Of a stretch of 64,000 nt of DNA, positions 1 to 8,373 are shown piece by piece; position 1 is the first letter of the stretch, and the number at the start of each line of letters is the position of its first letter. The DNA lies in NCBI GenBank assembly GCA_008107755.1, contig VIRH01000044.1, forward strand, positions 1 through 64,000, given 5' to 3'. A model generated the notes under the pieces. That model made no database searches. It was not told where the DNA came from and saw nothing but the letters and a program-made list of their open reading frames with translations. The translations under genes and the position numbers were made by a program. This DNA comes from Rhodobacterales bacterium (GTDB taxonomy: Bacteria > Pseudomonadota > Alphaproteobacteria > Rhizobiales > Stappiaceae).

Positions 1-103
1 ACAGTGCACGATTATACAGAACCGTCCCATCGGATCCGACCGCACAAACCTGAAAGCTGCCTTTTGCTAAGTCGATCGCCAAAATGCTGATCTTCGATGT
101 CAT
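1..103 (-). CDS. IS110-family transposase, N-terminal part (cut by window edge)
   Basis: Reading leftward from the ATG at 101-103, the first 34 codons begin MTSKISILAIDLAKGSFQV, the typical start of IS110-family (DEDD) transposases; the Asp of AIDLAK is the first catalytic acid. A GGAGG ribosome site lies just upstream (about 110-116). The gene runs off the left edge, so completeness cannot be judged. IS110 elements lack conventional terminal inverted repeats and none were sought. The left border of catabolic module A is therefore a mobile element. Confidence 0.8.
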   Translation of the reverse strand, partial: MTSKISILAIDLAKGSFQVCAVGSDGTVLYNRAL

Positions 104-288
104 TGATCCGCCCTCCGCTCGGTGAATATAGAACCGTCTTGGTATACTCGATGCCGCTGGGTGGGGGCATCCACCGCATCAGTTCAGTTGTTTCAGGAAC
201 GGGCCAAAGACGCATTGGGTGAACGCGGAAGCATGCCGAGCCGGTCTGCTGTTCCTAATCCAAGCATTGCCTTGAGGATTGAGGGGGA

Positions 289-1662
289 TTAACCGGTGCC
301 GACGGCGCGGCCCAGGACTACGGCGCTCAGGAGGCCGTTGCCGGAAAGGTAGCCGCTGTCGCCGCTTCCCGACACACCGCACGCGGCGCCGCCGGCGGCA
401 AAGAGGTTCGGGAACCGGCTTCCGTCGGTGGCGAGCACCTGTCCGTTGGGAGCGACGTCCAGTCCGCCCTGTGTATGGAACAGCGCTCCGGTCACCTTCA
501 CCGCGCAATAGGGTGGTTCCAGGGGCGGGCCGGAAAACCGGCGACCGAACCTGTCCGCTGTGTCCCGAGGGATCGCCGAAAGCGAGGCGATCAGCTTATC
601 CGGATCAAGGCCGCAGATGCTGGCCAGCTCTGCAACGGTCGCCGCGTGGCGAATGGCGCCCTGGGCCTCGGCCTCCTTGAAATCAGCGAACTGGCGGGCG
701 ATGTCTGCGATGCGGTTGTCGAAGATCGTCCAGGCAATGCCGCCGGGCTGCGCCAGAACCTGGCGGGCGGCCTCCGAATAGCCCTGGCTTTCGTCCCAGA
801 AGCGCAGGCCGTCCGCGTTCACCTGAACGCCGCCTTCGGTGATCACAGCCCAGGTGATCAGGATGCCGTTCGGATGAGCAACGTTGCCGTGGCCCTGATA
901 GGCGCCGAGGTGCCGCGTGGCCGCACCCAGCTGCTCGGCCCAGCCGACTGCCTCGCCCCGGTTGCCTTCATGACCGAACCAGACTGCCCCGGCGATTTCC
1001 GGCATGTAGGTCCGGACGAGTTCCCGGTTGCCGCCAAAGCCGTTGCAGGCAAGGATCAGACGCTTGCAGCCGATCCTTTCCTCGCCGCCGTCGCCACGCG
1101 TCGCGATAACGCCGGTGATCTTCCGGCCCTCGGCAAGGAGGGTGCGGACGCGCCGCCTGCAGACGATGTCGATGCCTTCGTTCTCGCAGGCGCTGCGCAG
1201 CCGGTCGACGAGCTCCCGGCCTGATCGGCTCGCCAGCCCGTGCATGCGACGGCGAGAGTGGCCCGGATAATCGAAATCGTCGACAAGGGAAAAGGGCAGG
1301 CCGTAGCGATCCGCCAGCCATTCGATCGCCGGCGCGGCCCCTTGCGCGAGCGCATCGACGAGGGGCAGGTCGTTCTCTGCTTTTGCCTTGGCCTGGATGT
1401 CGGCCGCGAAGATCGCCGGCGTGTCATCGATGCCCGCCTGTTCCTGAAAACGGGTGCCGGCGGCCGGAATCAGGCCCGCAGAGAGTGCGGTCGAGCCGGA
1501 AGGTGTGGCATCGGCTTCCAGCACGAGGACGTCCTGACCGGCTTCATGGGCGGCGAGGGCCGCGACCATGCCACACGCACCGGCGCCGATGATCAGCGTC
1601 CCGGCGTCGAAATCCGTCTCCTGCGAGGGCAGGACCTGCGGTTCAGTCTCCCGATCCGTCAT
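289..1662 (-). CDS. FAD-dependent oxidoreductase (fumarate reductase / 3-ketosteroid dehydrogenase family)
   Basis: A 457-residue flavoprotein. The N-terminus has a dinucleotide-binding fold with LIIGAGACGMVAALAAHEAG followed by an acidic residue at the end of strand 2 (LVLEAD). A C-terminal GG-rich FAD-contacting stretch (FAAGGAACGVSGSGDSGYL) is typical of the FAD_binding_2 family that includes fumarate reductase, tricarballylate dehydrogenase and 3-ketosteroid dehydrogenase. No signal peptide, so probably cytoplasmic. The ATG at 1662 is preferred over upstream starts because it removes a non-conserved extension and gives a 20-nt overlap with the preceding lyase gene. It is the last gene of the leftward operon of module A. 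Likely role: desaturation or reduction of an organic acid from that pathway (inference). The exact substrate cannot be read from sequence. Confidence 0.75.
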   Translation of the reverse strand: MTDRETEPQVLPSQETDFDAGTLIIGAGACGMVAALAAHEAGQDVLVLEADATPSGSTALSAGLIPAAGTRFQEQAGIDDTPAIFAADIQAKAKAENDLPLVDALAQGAAPAIEWLADRYGLPFSLVDDFDYPGHSRRRMHGLASRSGRELVDRLRSACENEGIDIVCRRRVRTLLAEGRKITGVIATRGDGGEERIGCKRLILACNGFGGNRELVRTYMPEIAGAVWFGHEGNRGEAVGWAEQLGAATRHLGAYQGHGNVAHPNGILITWAVITEGGVQVNADGLRFWDESQGYSEAARQVLAQPGGIAWTIFDNRIADIARQFADFKEAEAQGAIRHAATVAELASICGLDPDKLIASLSAIPRDTADRFGRRFSGPPLEPPYCAVKVTGALFHTQGGLDVAPNGQVLATDGSRFPNLFAAGGAACGVSGSGDSGYLSGNGLLSAVVLGRAVGTG

Positions 1663-2509
1663 AGCGCTTCCCCGTTGCCAGCATGTCCGCGGTGCCAATC
1701 AGATCGTTCAACCCGGAAAAATCGAACATCCGGTCCGAGAACGGGCGGTTTGACCCGTGCTGGCCGAGGCTGGCGTAATAGTCTACCGCGGTGCGGGCGA
1801 GGGCCCGGACGATGCCACCCGGAAAGATCACGATCGAGAAGCCTGCTTCCTCGAGGTCCCGGGCGGAGCTTATCGGCGTGGCTCCGCCTTCGACCATGTT
1901 TGCGAGCAGCGGGATGCGAGTGCCGAAGCGGTCGGCGATCCTGGCCATCTCTTCGCCCGAGCGGGGCGCCTCGATGAAGAGCGCGTCGGCCCCGGCCTCG
2001 ACATAGCGTTCGGCACGTTCGATCGCCGCCTCAAAGCCCTCGACTGCAATGGCATCGGTGCGGGCGATGATCAGGGTGTCGGTGCTGGCGCGCGCGTCGG
2101 CCATCGCCGTGATCTTGCCGGCCATTTCCGCCGCCGAAATCAGGGATTTGTCGGCAAGGTGACCGCAGCGCTTTGGATAGGTCTGGTCCTCCACCTGAAG
2201 GGCGTTGGCGCCGGCACGCTCGTAGATGCGCATGGTCCTCTGCGCGTTGAGCGCATTGCCGAAGCCGGTGTCCGCGTCGATTATCACCGGCAGCTCGACC
2301 CGGTCGCGGATCAGCGCCATGGTGTCGGCCATCTCGGTGACCGACGTCAGCCCTATGTCCGGCCGGCCGAGCCTTGTGTAGGCGACTGCGGCACCGGACA
2401 GGTAAAGCGCCTCGAAACCGGCCTGTTCGGCAATCGCGGCGGTCAGCCCGTCGTAAACGCCGGGCGCTGTCAGGATCCGGTCCTGCTGGAGGCGCTGCCT
2501 TAGGCTCAT
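1643..2509 (-). CDS. Isocitrate lyase / PEP mutase family lyase (methylisocitrate or dimethylmalate lyase type)
   Basis: A 288-residue protein of the isocitrate lyase/PEP mutase superfamily. Visible motifs are the Mg-binding DADTGFGN loop, the VEDQ metal-ligand region and the catalytic-loop signature PKRCGH, which corresponds to the KKCGH/KRCGH motif of true lyases. It probably cleaves a substituted malate or methylisocitrate into a keto acid plus a second acid in the cytoplasm. Family members with this length include PrpB, 2,3-dimethylmalate lyase and oxaloacetate decarboxylases, and these cannot be separated by eye. The start overlaps the end of the isochorismatase-like gene by 4 nt, so the two are translationally coupled. 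With a LeuCD-like hydro-lyase encoded across the regulator, a hydratase-then-lyase sequence like that for dimethylmaleate is attractive (inference). Confidence 0.8.
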   Translation of the reverse strand: MSLRQRLQQDRILTAPGVYDGLTAAIAEQAGFEALYLSGAAVAYTRLGRPDIGLTSVTEMADTMALIRDRVELPVIIDADTGFGNALNAQRTMRIYERAGANALQVEDQTYPKRCGHLADKSLISAAEMAGKITAMADARASTDTLIIARTDAIAVEGFEAAIERAERYVEAGADALFIEAPRSGEEMARIADRFGTRIPLLANMVEGGATPISSARDLEEAGFSIVIFPGGIVRALARTAVDYYASLGQHGSNRPFSDRMFDFSGLNDLIGTADMLATGKRYDGSGD

Positions 2510-3111
2510 GACAGGGCCTCCACCGCTTGCGCGCAGGTCATGATGTCGGTCACGGATCCGAGCGAGACGAGGGTGGCTTCATGCACCTCCGGCTTGAAGG
2601 CGGCGCAGCCATCGCTCAGGACGATCGTGTGAAGGTTCCTGAGATGGGCATCGCGCACTGTCGAGGCAACGCCGCCGTTGGTCACGATGCCGCCAATGAT
2701 CAGCGTATCGAGGTCAAGGGCTCTGAGAATGTATTCGAGGCGGGTCTGGTAGAGCGCCGAATAGGCGACCTTTTCCACGACGTAGTCAGCAGGCGCCAGG
2801 GTCTCGACCAGCGCATGTCCGAAAGCGCCGGGCGCGAAGTCGCCCTTGCCGAGGAACGGTCGCAGTTTCTTGAGGTGCGACGCGATCAGCGGTTCTCCGT
2901 GCGGACCGGGCACGAGGGTAAACTGTGCGGAGATGTAGGTGCCGCCCTTTGCCCTCAGGGCATCGACCACCGGGCGGATACGCGCAGGCAGGGCGGTGAT
3001 GCTGTCCGCCGTCTGCCCGGCACGTCCATAGGCGCCTTCCTGATGCAGGAAGTCGTTCTGCAGGTCGATAGTCAAAAGTGCGGTCCGGGACGGTACGATG
3101 GTCTCGCTCAT
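2506..3111 (-). CDS. Isochorismatase-like hydrolase, catalytic Cys replaced by Gly
   Basis: A 201-residue protein of the isochorismatase-like (cysteine hydrolase) fold. The first catalytic acid is Asp16 in LLTIDLQNDFL and the catalytic Lys is Lys114 in VVEKVAYSAL. The nucleophile segment, usually TNxCVxST, reads TNGGVAST (residues 144-151), so Gly147 occupies the Cys position; the codons are clean GGC GGC. Amidohydrolases of this fold (nicotinamidase, N-carbamoylsarcosine amidase, maleamate amidohydrolase) need the Cys. True isochorismatases lack it and hydrolyse vinyl ethers without a covalent intermediate. The gene sits in an operon with overlapping HyuA and lyase genes. It may therefore be a non-amidase hydrolase or a binding protein; a sequencing error is unlikely because two codons would need change or misreading. 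Confidence 0.75.
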   Translation of the reverse strand: MSETIVPSRTALLTIDLQNDFLHQEGAYGRAGQTADSITALPARIRPVVDALRAKGGTYISAQFTLVPGPHGEPLIASHLKKLRPFLGKGDFAPGAFGHALVETLAPADYVVEKVAYSALYQTRLEYILRALDLDTLIIGGIVTNGGVASTVRDAHLRNLHTIVLSDGCAAFKPEVHEATLVSLGSVTDIMTCAQAVEALS

Positions 3112-5174
3112 GCGCGTTCCTCCACACGGGTGATGATGGTGTTGCCGTAAGCGTCGACCTGCCCGGTCAGGCCAGGTTCGATCAGCACCGTGGTATCCGG
3201 CTGCACCAGGATTGCGGGGCCGTCGACTCGGGCGCCAACGGGCAGCGCCAGGCGGTCGTAGATCCGTGTCTCGTGCCAGGCGTCGCCGAAATGGACCTTG
3301 CGGCTTCCAGTGCAGGCAGCTTCCGCGCTGCCCTGGCCGGTCGGCGCCAGTGTGGTCAGATCGAACTTCGGCCGCCGGCCGATGACCGAGGTGCGCAAAT
3401 TCATGATCCGGCGTACGCCTTTCGGCAGGAGCCTGCCGTAGGTGGCATGATAGGCCGCGTCGAAAGCACTGTCGATCTCGTCTATCGTCGGCGCAGCAAC
3501 CTTGCCGTCCCTGACTGAAACGGGCAGGGGGACGGCGACGGTGTGCGTTTGGCCGACGTAGGCCATGTCGAGCTCGAAAACCGTATCGCGCGCTTCGAAC
3601 CGGGTGCCGGATGCGCCCAGAAGTGCCATGCCGTCATCGATATGTCGCTGCATGATGCCGGCAAGCGCCGACGGATCAACCGCGGAGGTCAGCGTATTCA
3701 GCGTCTGGACAAAATCCTGGCGCATGTCGGCGATGACGCAGCCAAGGGCGCTGGTGACGCCCGGATAACGCGGGACAATGGCGCGGCCGATGCCCACCTC
3801 GCTCAGCATGGCGCCGGCATGAAGGGCTCCGCCGCCGCCGAAGGGCATGAAGGCGAAGCGCTTGGGATCGAAGCCGCGCTCGATGCTGACCAGCCGGATC
3901 GCTCCGGCCATGCGCGAATTGGCGACCTTCAGGATGGCCTCGGCCGCCTCCAGGGTGTCGAGCACCAGCGGCTTGCCGACATGTTCGTCGATGGCCTTCG
4001 CCGCGGCGTCGACATCCAGCCGGTCGAGCTTGCCGCCGATCGGGCGGTCCGGATCGATGCGGCCGAGCACGACGTTGGCGTCGGTCACGGTGGGGTGGGT
4101 GTTGCCCTGACCGTAGGCGACCGGCCCCGGTGTCGATCCGGCGCTTTCCGGGCCGATGTTCAGGAGGCCGCCCTTGTCGACCCAGGCGATGGAGCCGCCG
4201 CCCGCGCCGATGGTCGTGATCTCGATCATGGGAGTGCGGACCACCAGACCGTAGTCGATGGAGGTCTGCGGGCTGAGGACGCTGCTGCCGCCGGCGATCA
4301 GGGAGACATCGAAGCTCGTGCCGCCCATGTCACCGGTGATCACGTCCGGAAAGCCGGCTGTCTCGGCGATGTAACCGGCGGCGATGACGCCAGCGGCCGG
4401 GCCGCTCAGGGCGGTGCGCACCGGCAGGCGGCAAGCTGTCGCGGTGTCCATGACCCCGCCGTTGGACTGAACGATCATGAACTCGCCGGCAAAGTTTCCC
4501 TTGCGCAGAGCATTGTCCAGGCGGTCGAGATAGCCACTGACCTCCGGCTGTAGATAGGCGTTCAGCGCAGTCGTCGAGAACCTCTCGTACTCGCGGATCT
4601 CGGGCAGGATTTCCGAGGAACACGAGACATGCGGGTTGGGCCATAGCGCCCGCACCGCCTCGACCGCGCGGGCCTCGTTCTGCGGGTTGGCGTAGGCATT
4701 GGCAAACAGGATCGCGACCGCGACGCAGCCCTTTTCCAGAAGGTCCGTCGCAGCCTCGCGCACTGCGTCGAGGTCGACCGGCGTGCGGATCGTGCCGTCC
4801 GCCAGGGTCCGTTCGGGAACCTCCAGCCTCAGGTCGCGGTCGACAACCGGTTCGAAGTTGCCGCGCAGCCCCCAGGTGCGAGGGCGGTCGCGGCGGCGCA
4901 TTTCGAGGACGTCCTTGAGACCTTCCGTCGTGATCACGCCGATCCGGGCGCCCTTCCGTTCCAGAAGGGCGTTGGTACCGGCGGTCGTGCCGTGAACCAC
5001 GGCGGCGACGGTCGACAGGTCATCGACCCTGCGGCCGATCCCGTCCAGAAAGCCGCCTGACTGGTCCGGCCGCGTGGTCGGAACCTTGGCGACCTCGGCA
5101 GTGCCGGTGCTTTCGTCCAGCACGAAGATGTCGGTAAAGGTACCTCCGACGTCGACCCCGATCATCCGGCTCAT
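3108..5174 (-). CDS. hyuA: Hydantoinase/oxoprolinase family protein, A subunit
   Basis: A 688-residue protein that begins MSRMIGVDVGGTFTDIFVLD, the ASKHA-type phosphate-binding start of HyuA/oxoprolinase/acetone-carboxylase beta subunits, and carries the family signature GDMGGTSFDVSL near the middle. These enzymes hydrolyse cyclic amides (5-oxoproline, hydantoins, caprolactam) at ATP cost or carboxylate ketones, working with a B subunit. The gene overlaps hyuB by 4 nt upstream and the isochorismatase-like gene by 4 nt downstream, so it is the core of a tightly coupled operon. It probably forms a cytoplasmic heteromer with the adjacent HyuB. Substrate is unknown; the neighbours favour an imide or hydantoin whose ring-opened product becomes a substituted malate. 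Confidence 0.88.
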   Translation of the reverse strand: MSRMIGVDVGGTFTDIFVLDESTGTAEVAKVPTTRPDQSGGFLDGIGRRVDDLSTVAAVVHGTTAGTNALLERKGARIGVITTEGLKDVLEMRRRDRPRTWGLRGNFEPVVDRDLRLEVPERTLADGTIRTPVDLDAVREAATDLLEKGCVAVAILFANAYANPQNEARAVEAVRALWPNPHVSCSSEILPEIREYERFSTTALNAYLQPEVSGYLDRLDNALRKGNFAGEFMIVQSNGGVMDTATACRLPVRTALSGPAAGVIAAGYIAETAGFPDVITGDMGGTSFDVSLIAGGSSVLSPQTSIDYGLVVRTPMIEITTIGAGGGSIAWVDKGGLLNIGPESAGSTPGPVAYGQGNTHPTVTDANVVLGRIDPDRPIGGKLDRLDVDAAAKAIDEHVGKPLVLDTLEAAEAILKVANSRMAGAIRLVSIERGFDPKRFAFMPFGGGGALHAGAMLSEVGIGRAIVPRYPGVTSALGCVIADMRQDFVQTLNTLTSAVDPSALAGIMQRHIDDGMALLGASGTRFEARDTVFELDMAYVGQTHTVAVPLPVSVRDGKVAAPTIDEIDSAFDAAYHATYGRLLPKGVRRIMNLRTSVIGRRPKFDLTTLAPTGQGSAEAACTGSRKVHFGDAWHETRIYDRLALPVGARVDGPAILVQPDTTVLIEPGLTGQVDAYGNTIITRVEERA

Positions 5175-6868
5175 TGTTCAGCTTCCTTCCAGGCAGGGCC
5201 ATAGGTTTGCGTGGCCGCGTCGGCGCTGACGTATCCTTGCGCCACGTCGCGTGCGATGGCAGACGGGTCTCGCTGCTCGGACGGCCCGTATCCACCGCCG
5301 CCAGGGGTCATCAACCGCACCCTTTGGCCTTTCGTCAGACGGATGCCGCGCATCTTGGAAACCATGGGCGGCTGGTGCCAGCCATCGTCCTGTTCGTATT
5401 CGAAGACATTGGTGGTGGCGCTGCCGCCGCCGGCAACACCGCGGGGAGGGAACCGCCCGCGTTCGCCGAAGAGGAACGCTTCCGCCTGTTCCTCGAGAAG
5501 CTCGATTTCGTAGGTTGCCCCCAGGCCGCCCCGGTGGGTGCCGGCGCCGGCGCTGTCTGCACGCAGGGCCCATGTCCGGAACATGACCGGATAGGCCGCT
5601 TCCAGGATTTCAAGCGGCGGGATGGTTGCGGTCGAGATCGGCGCATTGCCGTGGTTCAGGCCATCGCCATCGGACGAGCCGCCGTGGCCACCTCCGTAGA
5701 AGCTGAACATCACCCAGGATTGGCCGTTGGCGCGTTTGCCGGCGATCGACAGGGCGTTGATGGTTCCGTAGGCATTGGCGACGACCCGCTCCGGTGCCGC
5801 CTGGGCGGCGGCCGAAAAGATCACGTCGATCATCCTGAGGATGGTTTCGGTGTAGCCGCCTACGGGTGCCGGAAACTCGGCCGCCAGCAGGGATTTCTCC
5901 GGAACCCGGATCTCGATCGGACGCATGACGCCGGCGTTGGCCGGGAGATCCGGGAAAATGTGCTTGATGGCGACGTAGCAGCAGGCGACCGCCGTTGGCA
6001 GCGCGATGTTGACAGGGCCCGCGGTTGCCGGCGCCGTCCCTTCGAAGTCCAGCACCATGCGATCGCCGCTTATCTGAAGGGCGACCCGGATCGGCAGTGG
6101 AACATCGGTGATGCCGTCGTTGTCGAGGAAGTCTTCCGCTTCCCAGCGGCCGTCGGGCAGCGTCTCCAGTTCGGAGCGCATCAGCGTCTCGGCGCGGTTG
6201 CCGAGGGCGTCGAGCGCCGCCGAAACGGTGTCGGCTCCGTATTCGTCGAGGAGTTCGTCAAGGCGCCGAGCTCCAAGATCGAGCGCGCCGAGCTGGCCGT
6301 TGAGGTCGCCCATGGCGGACTGGGGCAGGCGGGTGTTGCGCATCAGGATGTCGATGATGTCCTGCTGCAGGGTGCCGGCGCGCGCGATACGCACCGGCGG
6401 CAGGATGAAGGCTTCCTGAAAGGCTTCCGTCGCTGCCGGATTGTAGTTGCCGGGAACGGCCCCGCCGACATCGTGCCAATGTCCGACCGAGGCGAGATAG
6501 CAGAACAGCCGGCCGTCGCGGAAATAAGGGCGCACCAGTCGCATGTCGCTCAGGTGCGTGCCGCCAAGGTGGGCATCGTTGAAGATATAGATGTCGCCAT
6601 CGGCGAGGTCGCCGTCGGCGTGCGCCTTTTCGATCACTGCCTTGACCGCGAAGCTCATGACGCCGACGAAGATCGGCAGGCCCGACTTGCCCTGGACCAG
6701 CGTGTCGCCCGTCGCCGCATGGTAGAGCCCATGGCTGGCGTCGTGGGCTTCGGCGATGATCGGATTGAAGGCGGCGCGGAACAGCGTCGCGTCCATTTCG
6801 TCCGTGATCTGCTCCATACGCCCGGCGAGAACCGCCAGCGTGATCGGGTCGATGCTCTGATCTGTCAT
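5171..6868 (-). CDS. hyuB: Hydantoinase/oxoprolinase family protein, B subunit
   Basis: A 565-residue HyuB-type subunit. It begins MTDQSIDPITLAVLAGRMEQ and has the family stretches AEAHDASHGLY, YIFNDAHLGGTHLSDM and the C-terminal GGGGYG typical of hydantoinase B/oxoprolinase proteins. ATG at 6868 is chosen because it overlaps the preceding gene by 4 nt and matches family N-termini; the open frame extends 39 codons further upstream into a region coding the tautomerase fusion. It partners the HyuA encoded immediately downstream for ATP-dependent cyclic amide hydrolysis (family knowledge). No signal peptide. Confidence in family is high and in substrate is low. Confidence 0.87.
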   Translation of the reverse strand: MTDQSIDPITLAVLAGRMEQITDEMDATLFRAAFNPIIAEAHDASHGLYHAATGDTLVQGKSGLPIFVGVMSFAVKAVIEKAHADGDLADGDIYIFNDAHLGGTHLSDMRLVRPYFRDGRLFCYLASVGHWHDVGGAVPGNYNPAATEAFQEAFILPPVRIARAGTLQQDIIDILMRNTRLPQSAMGDLNGQLGALDLGARRLDELLDEYGADTVSAALDALGNRAETLMRSELETLPDGRWEAEDFLDNDGITDVPLPIRVALQISGDRMVLDFEGTAPATAGPVNIALPTAVACCYVAIKHIFPDLPANAGVMRPIEIRVPEKSLLAAEFPAPVGGYTETILRMIDVIFSAAAQAAPERVVANAYGTINALSIAGKRANGQSWVMFSFYGGGHGGSSDGDGLNHGNAPISTATIPPLEILEAAYPVMFRTWALRADSAGAGTHRGGLGATYEIELLEEQAEAFLFGERGRFPPRGVAGGGSATTNVFEYEQDDGWHQPPMVSKMRGIRLTKGQRVRLMTPGGGGYGPSEQRDPSAIARDVAQGYVSADAATQTYGPAWKEAEQ

Positions 6869-7428
6869 GCCTTGCCCCTGATTTCGGCTATGTCGTTCCA
6901 GACGTCCTGGCGGATGATGCTGTTGGCCTTCACCTCGAAGCGGTCGATGAACCGTATGTCGGAAAAGGCTGTTCCGTCCGGCCATTCGCCGGAGAGCGTA
7001 CCGCGGGTGTAGACAACCGCTCCGCTCTCGCCCTGAAAGGCCTCGACGCCCGTGTAGGTCTTTTTTACGAAACGGTATCGCGTCCGGGCCCAGTCGATCA
7101 GTTCCGCAAGTGTGGACATCTCGCCGGTCCCGGGAAAGACCATCGCAAATCCGTCTCCGAGAAGAGCTTCAGCCTTTGCCAGATTTCGGTCTTCCATCGC
7201 CTTGAGATAATCGAGGACGATCGCGGCCGGGTCTTCAAGGGCAGGCGCCGGTGTGCGCTGCGCGCCACCGCGCATGTACCCGGATGGCGGGACCTCGTTC
7301 AGAAAGACTGTCACTGCGTCGGGGGCGGCGGGTACCACAAAGCGAACCGCGTCGGTCAGCGCCTTCATGAGGCGGGTTTTCTCGTCAGGAGAGTATCCCT
7401 CCATCAGATGGACGTGGACGCTTGGCAT
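6865..7428 (-). CDS. Tautomerase (4-OT-like) fused to an NTF2/SnoaL-like domain
   Basis: A 187-residue protein with two parts. Residues 1-62 resemble the 4-oxalocrotonate tautomerase family: it starts MPSVHVHLMEGYS, leaving the catalytic N-terminal Pro after Met removal, and contains FLNEVPPSGYMRGG, the usual end of these small subunits. Residues 65-187 read like an NTF2-like/SnoaL domain (LDYLKAMEDRNLAKAEALLGD, then alternating strands ending IIRQDVWND). 4-OT enzymes isomerise enols or cis/trans acids; NTF2-like domains often isomerise or hydrate. It is the first gene of the leftward hyu operon, 141 bp from the divergent GntR gene. The fusion would colocalise tautomerisation with a second step on the same intermediate (inference). 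Confidence 0.75.
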   Translation of the reverse strand: MPSVHVHLMEGYSPDEKTRLMKALTDAVRFVVPAAPDAVTVFLNEVPPSGYMRGGAQRTPAPALEDPAAIVLDYLKAMEDRNLAKAEALLGDGFAMVFPGTGEMSTLAELIDWARTRYRFVKKTYTGVEAFQGESGAVVYTRGTLSGEWPDGTAFSDIRFIDRFEVKANSIIRQDVWNDIAEIRGKA

Positions 7429-7446
7429 GGATTGGCTCCCTTAATT

Positions 7447-7464
7447 TGTATTTTTTGTAATACA
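7447..7464. promoter_or_regulatory. Candidate GntR operator between divergent operons
   Basis: Inverted repeat TGTATT-N6-AATACA (arms 7447-7452 and 7459-7464) in an AT-rich stretch, 18 bp upstream of the tautomerase start. HutC/UTRA-type GntR regulators commonly bind TGTA...TACA dyads, so this is the likely site through which the adjacent regulator controls the leftward operon. Sequence and position only. Confidence 0.5.
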
Positions 7465-7569
7465 GATTTCTTCGATTAAAAAGACAAATTTTTGATCTCT
7501 TTAAGACCTTTGTTCTTGCTTTTCCGCAATCTGTCGCTACCGTTGGCACTCTATCCGAGGAGAAGCGGC

Positions 7570-8373
7570 GTGAGCGAACAGCAGCAGACAGGTTTGCCGG
7601 AAGGCGGCAAGGCTCGCAGGGTCTACCTATTGCTGCGCGACGAAATGGCGAGTGGCGCGCTCGCTGAAGGCGCCGCCATTCCGGCAGAGCAGAAGCTCGC
7701 CGAAATTCACGGTGTCTCGCGAGTGACCGTGCGCCGGGCGCTCGATTCGCTCGCCGCCGACGGCCTTATCGAGAAGCGGGCCGGGGCGGGCTCCTTTGTC
7801 CGTCCGCGGGCCCAATCCGCCGCACCGATCACAGGCGACATGGCGTCCCTGATGTCACAGCTCGTGGAGATGGGGCGCACCACCACGGCGCGTCTCATTT
7901 CCTTCGCCTACGGTCCGGCGCCGGCCACCGTCGCCACCGCCCTCGATCTTGTACCCGGCACCCGTGTCCAGACGGCCACGCGCGTCCGACTAGTGGACGA
8001 GACGCCTTTTTCCCATCTGACGACCTATGTGCCGGAGGAAATCGCCACCCATTACGACGAGGCCGATCTGGCGACCACACCGCTTTTTCAGCTGCTCGAG
8101 CGCAGCGGCGTCAAGGTGGACAATGCCCATCAGAGTGTCTCTGCGACGCTCGCGGCCCCCGATGTCGCCGAAGCACTCGGAGTTTCCGTCGGCGCGGCGC
8201 TACTGTCGCTGCGGAGGGTGGTTCGCGATGCCTCCGGGCGTGGCGTCGAGTATCTTTCCGCCTACTACCGCCCTGACATGTTCCATATGGAAATGTCCCT
8301 TGCCCGGGTCGGCTCCGACGATGAGCGTCACTGGCAGCCGGTCGTCGGGCCACAAGCGCAGGACGGATCGTGA
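7570..8373 (+). CDS. GntR family regulator with UTRA ligand domain (HutC type)
   Basis: A 267-residue one-component regulator. The GntR winged helix is at about residues 14-80 (LRDEMASGALAEGAAIPAEQ, then GVSRVTVRRALDSLAADGLI), followed by a UTRA effector domain with the typical AVLSLRR-like element (GAALLSLRRVVRD) and a YRPDMFHME ending. The GTG at 7570 is preferred to the ATG at 7492 because GAGGAG lies 7 nt upstream and the preceding 26 codons look non-coding. It overlaps the LeuC-like gene (TGATG junction), so regulator, hydro-lyase and TRAP transporter are probably one transcript, divergent from hyuAB. The effector is likely a pathway intermediate. Confidence 0.85.
   Translation: MSEQQQTGLPEGGKARRVYLLLRDEMASGALAEGAAIPAEQKLAEIHGVSRVTVRRALDSLAADGLIEKRAGAGSFVRPRAQSAAPITGDMASLMSQLVEMGRTTTARLISFAYGPAPATVATALDLVPGTRVQTATRVRLVDETPFSHLTTYVPEEIATHYDEADLATTPLFQLLERSGVKVDNAHQSVSATLAAPDVAEALGVSVGAALLSLRRVVRDASGRGVEYLSAYYRPDMFHMEMSLARVGSDDERHWQPVVGPQAQDGS

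Noticed and set aside
5174-7012. 612-codon open frame on the plus strand opposite hyuB
   Set aside because: No motif or ribosome site; hyuB on the minus strand has full family conservation.
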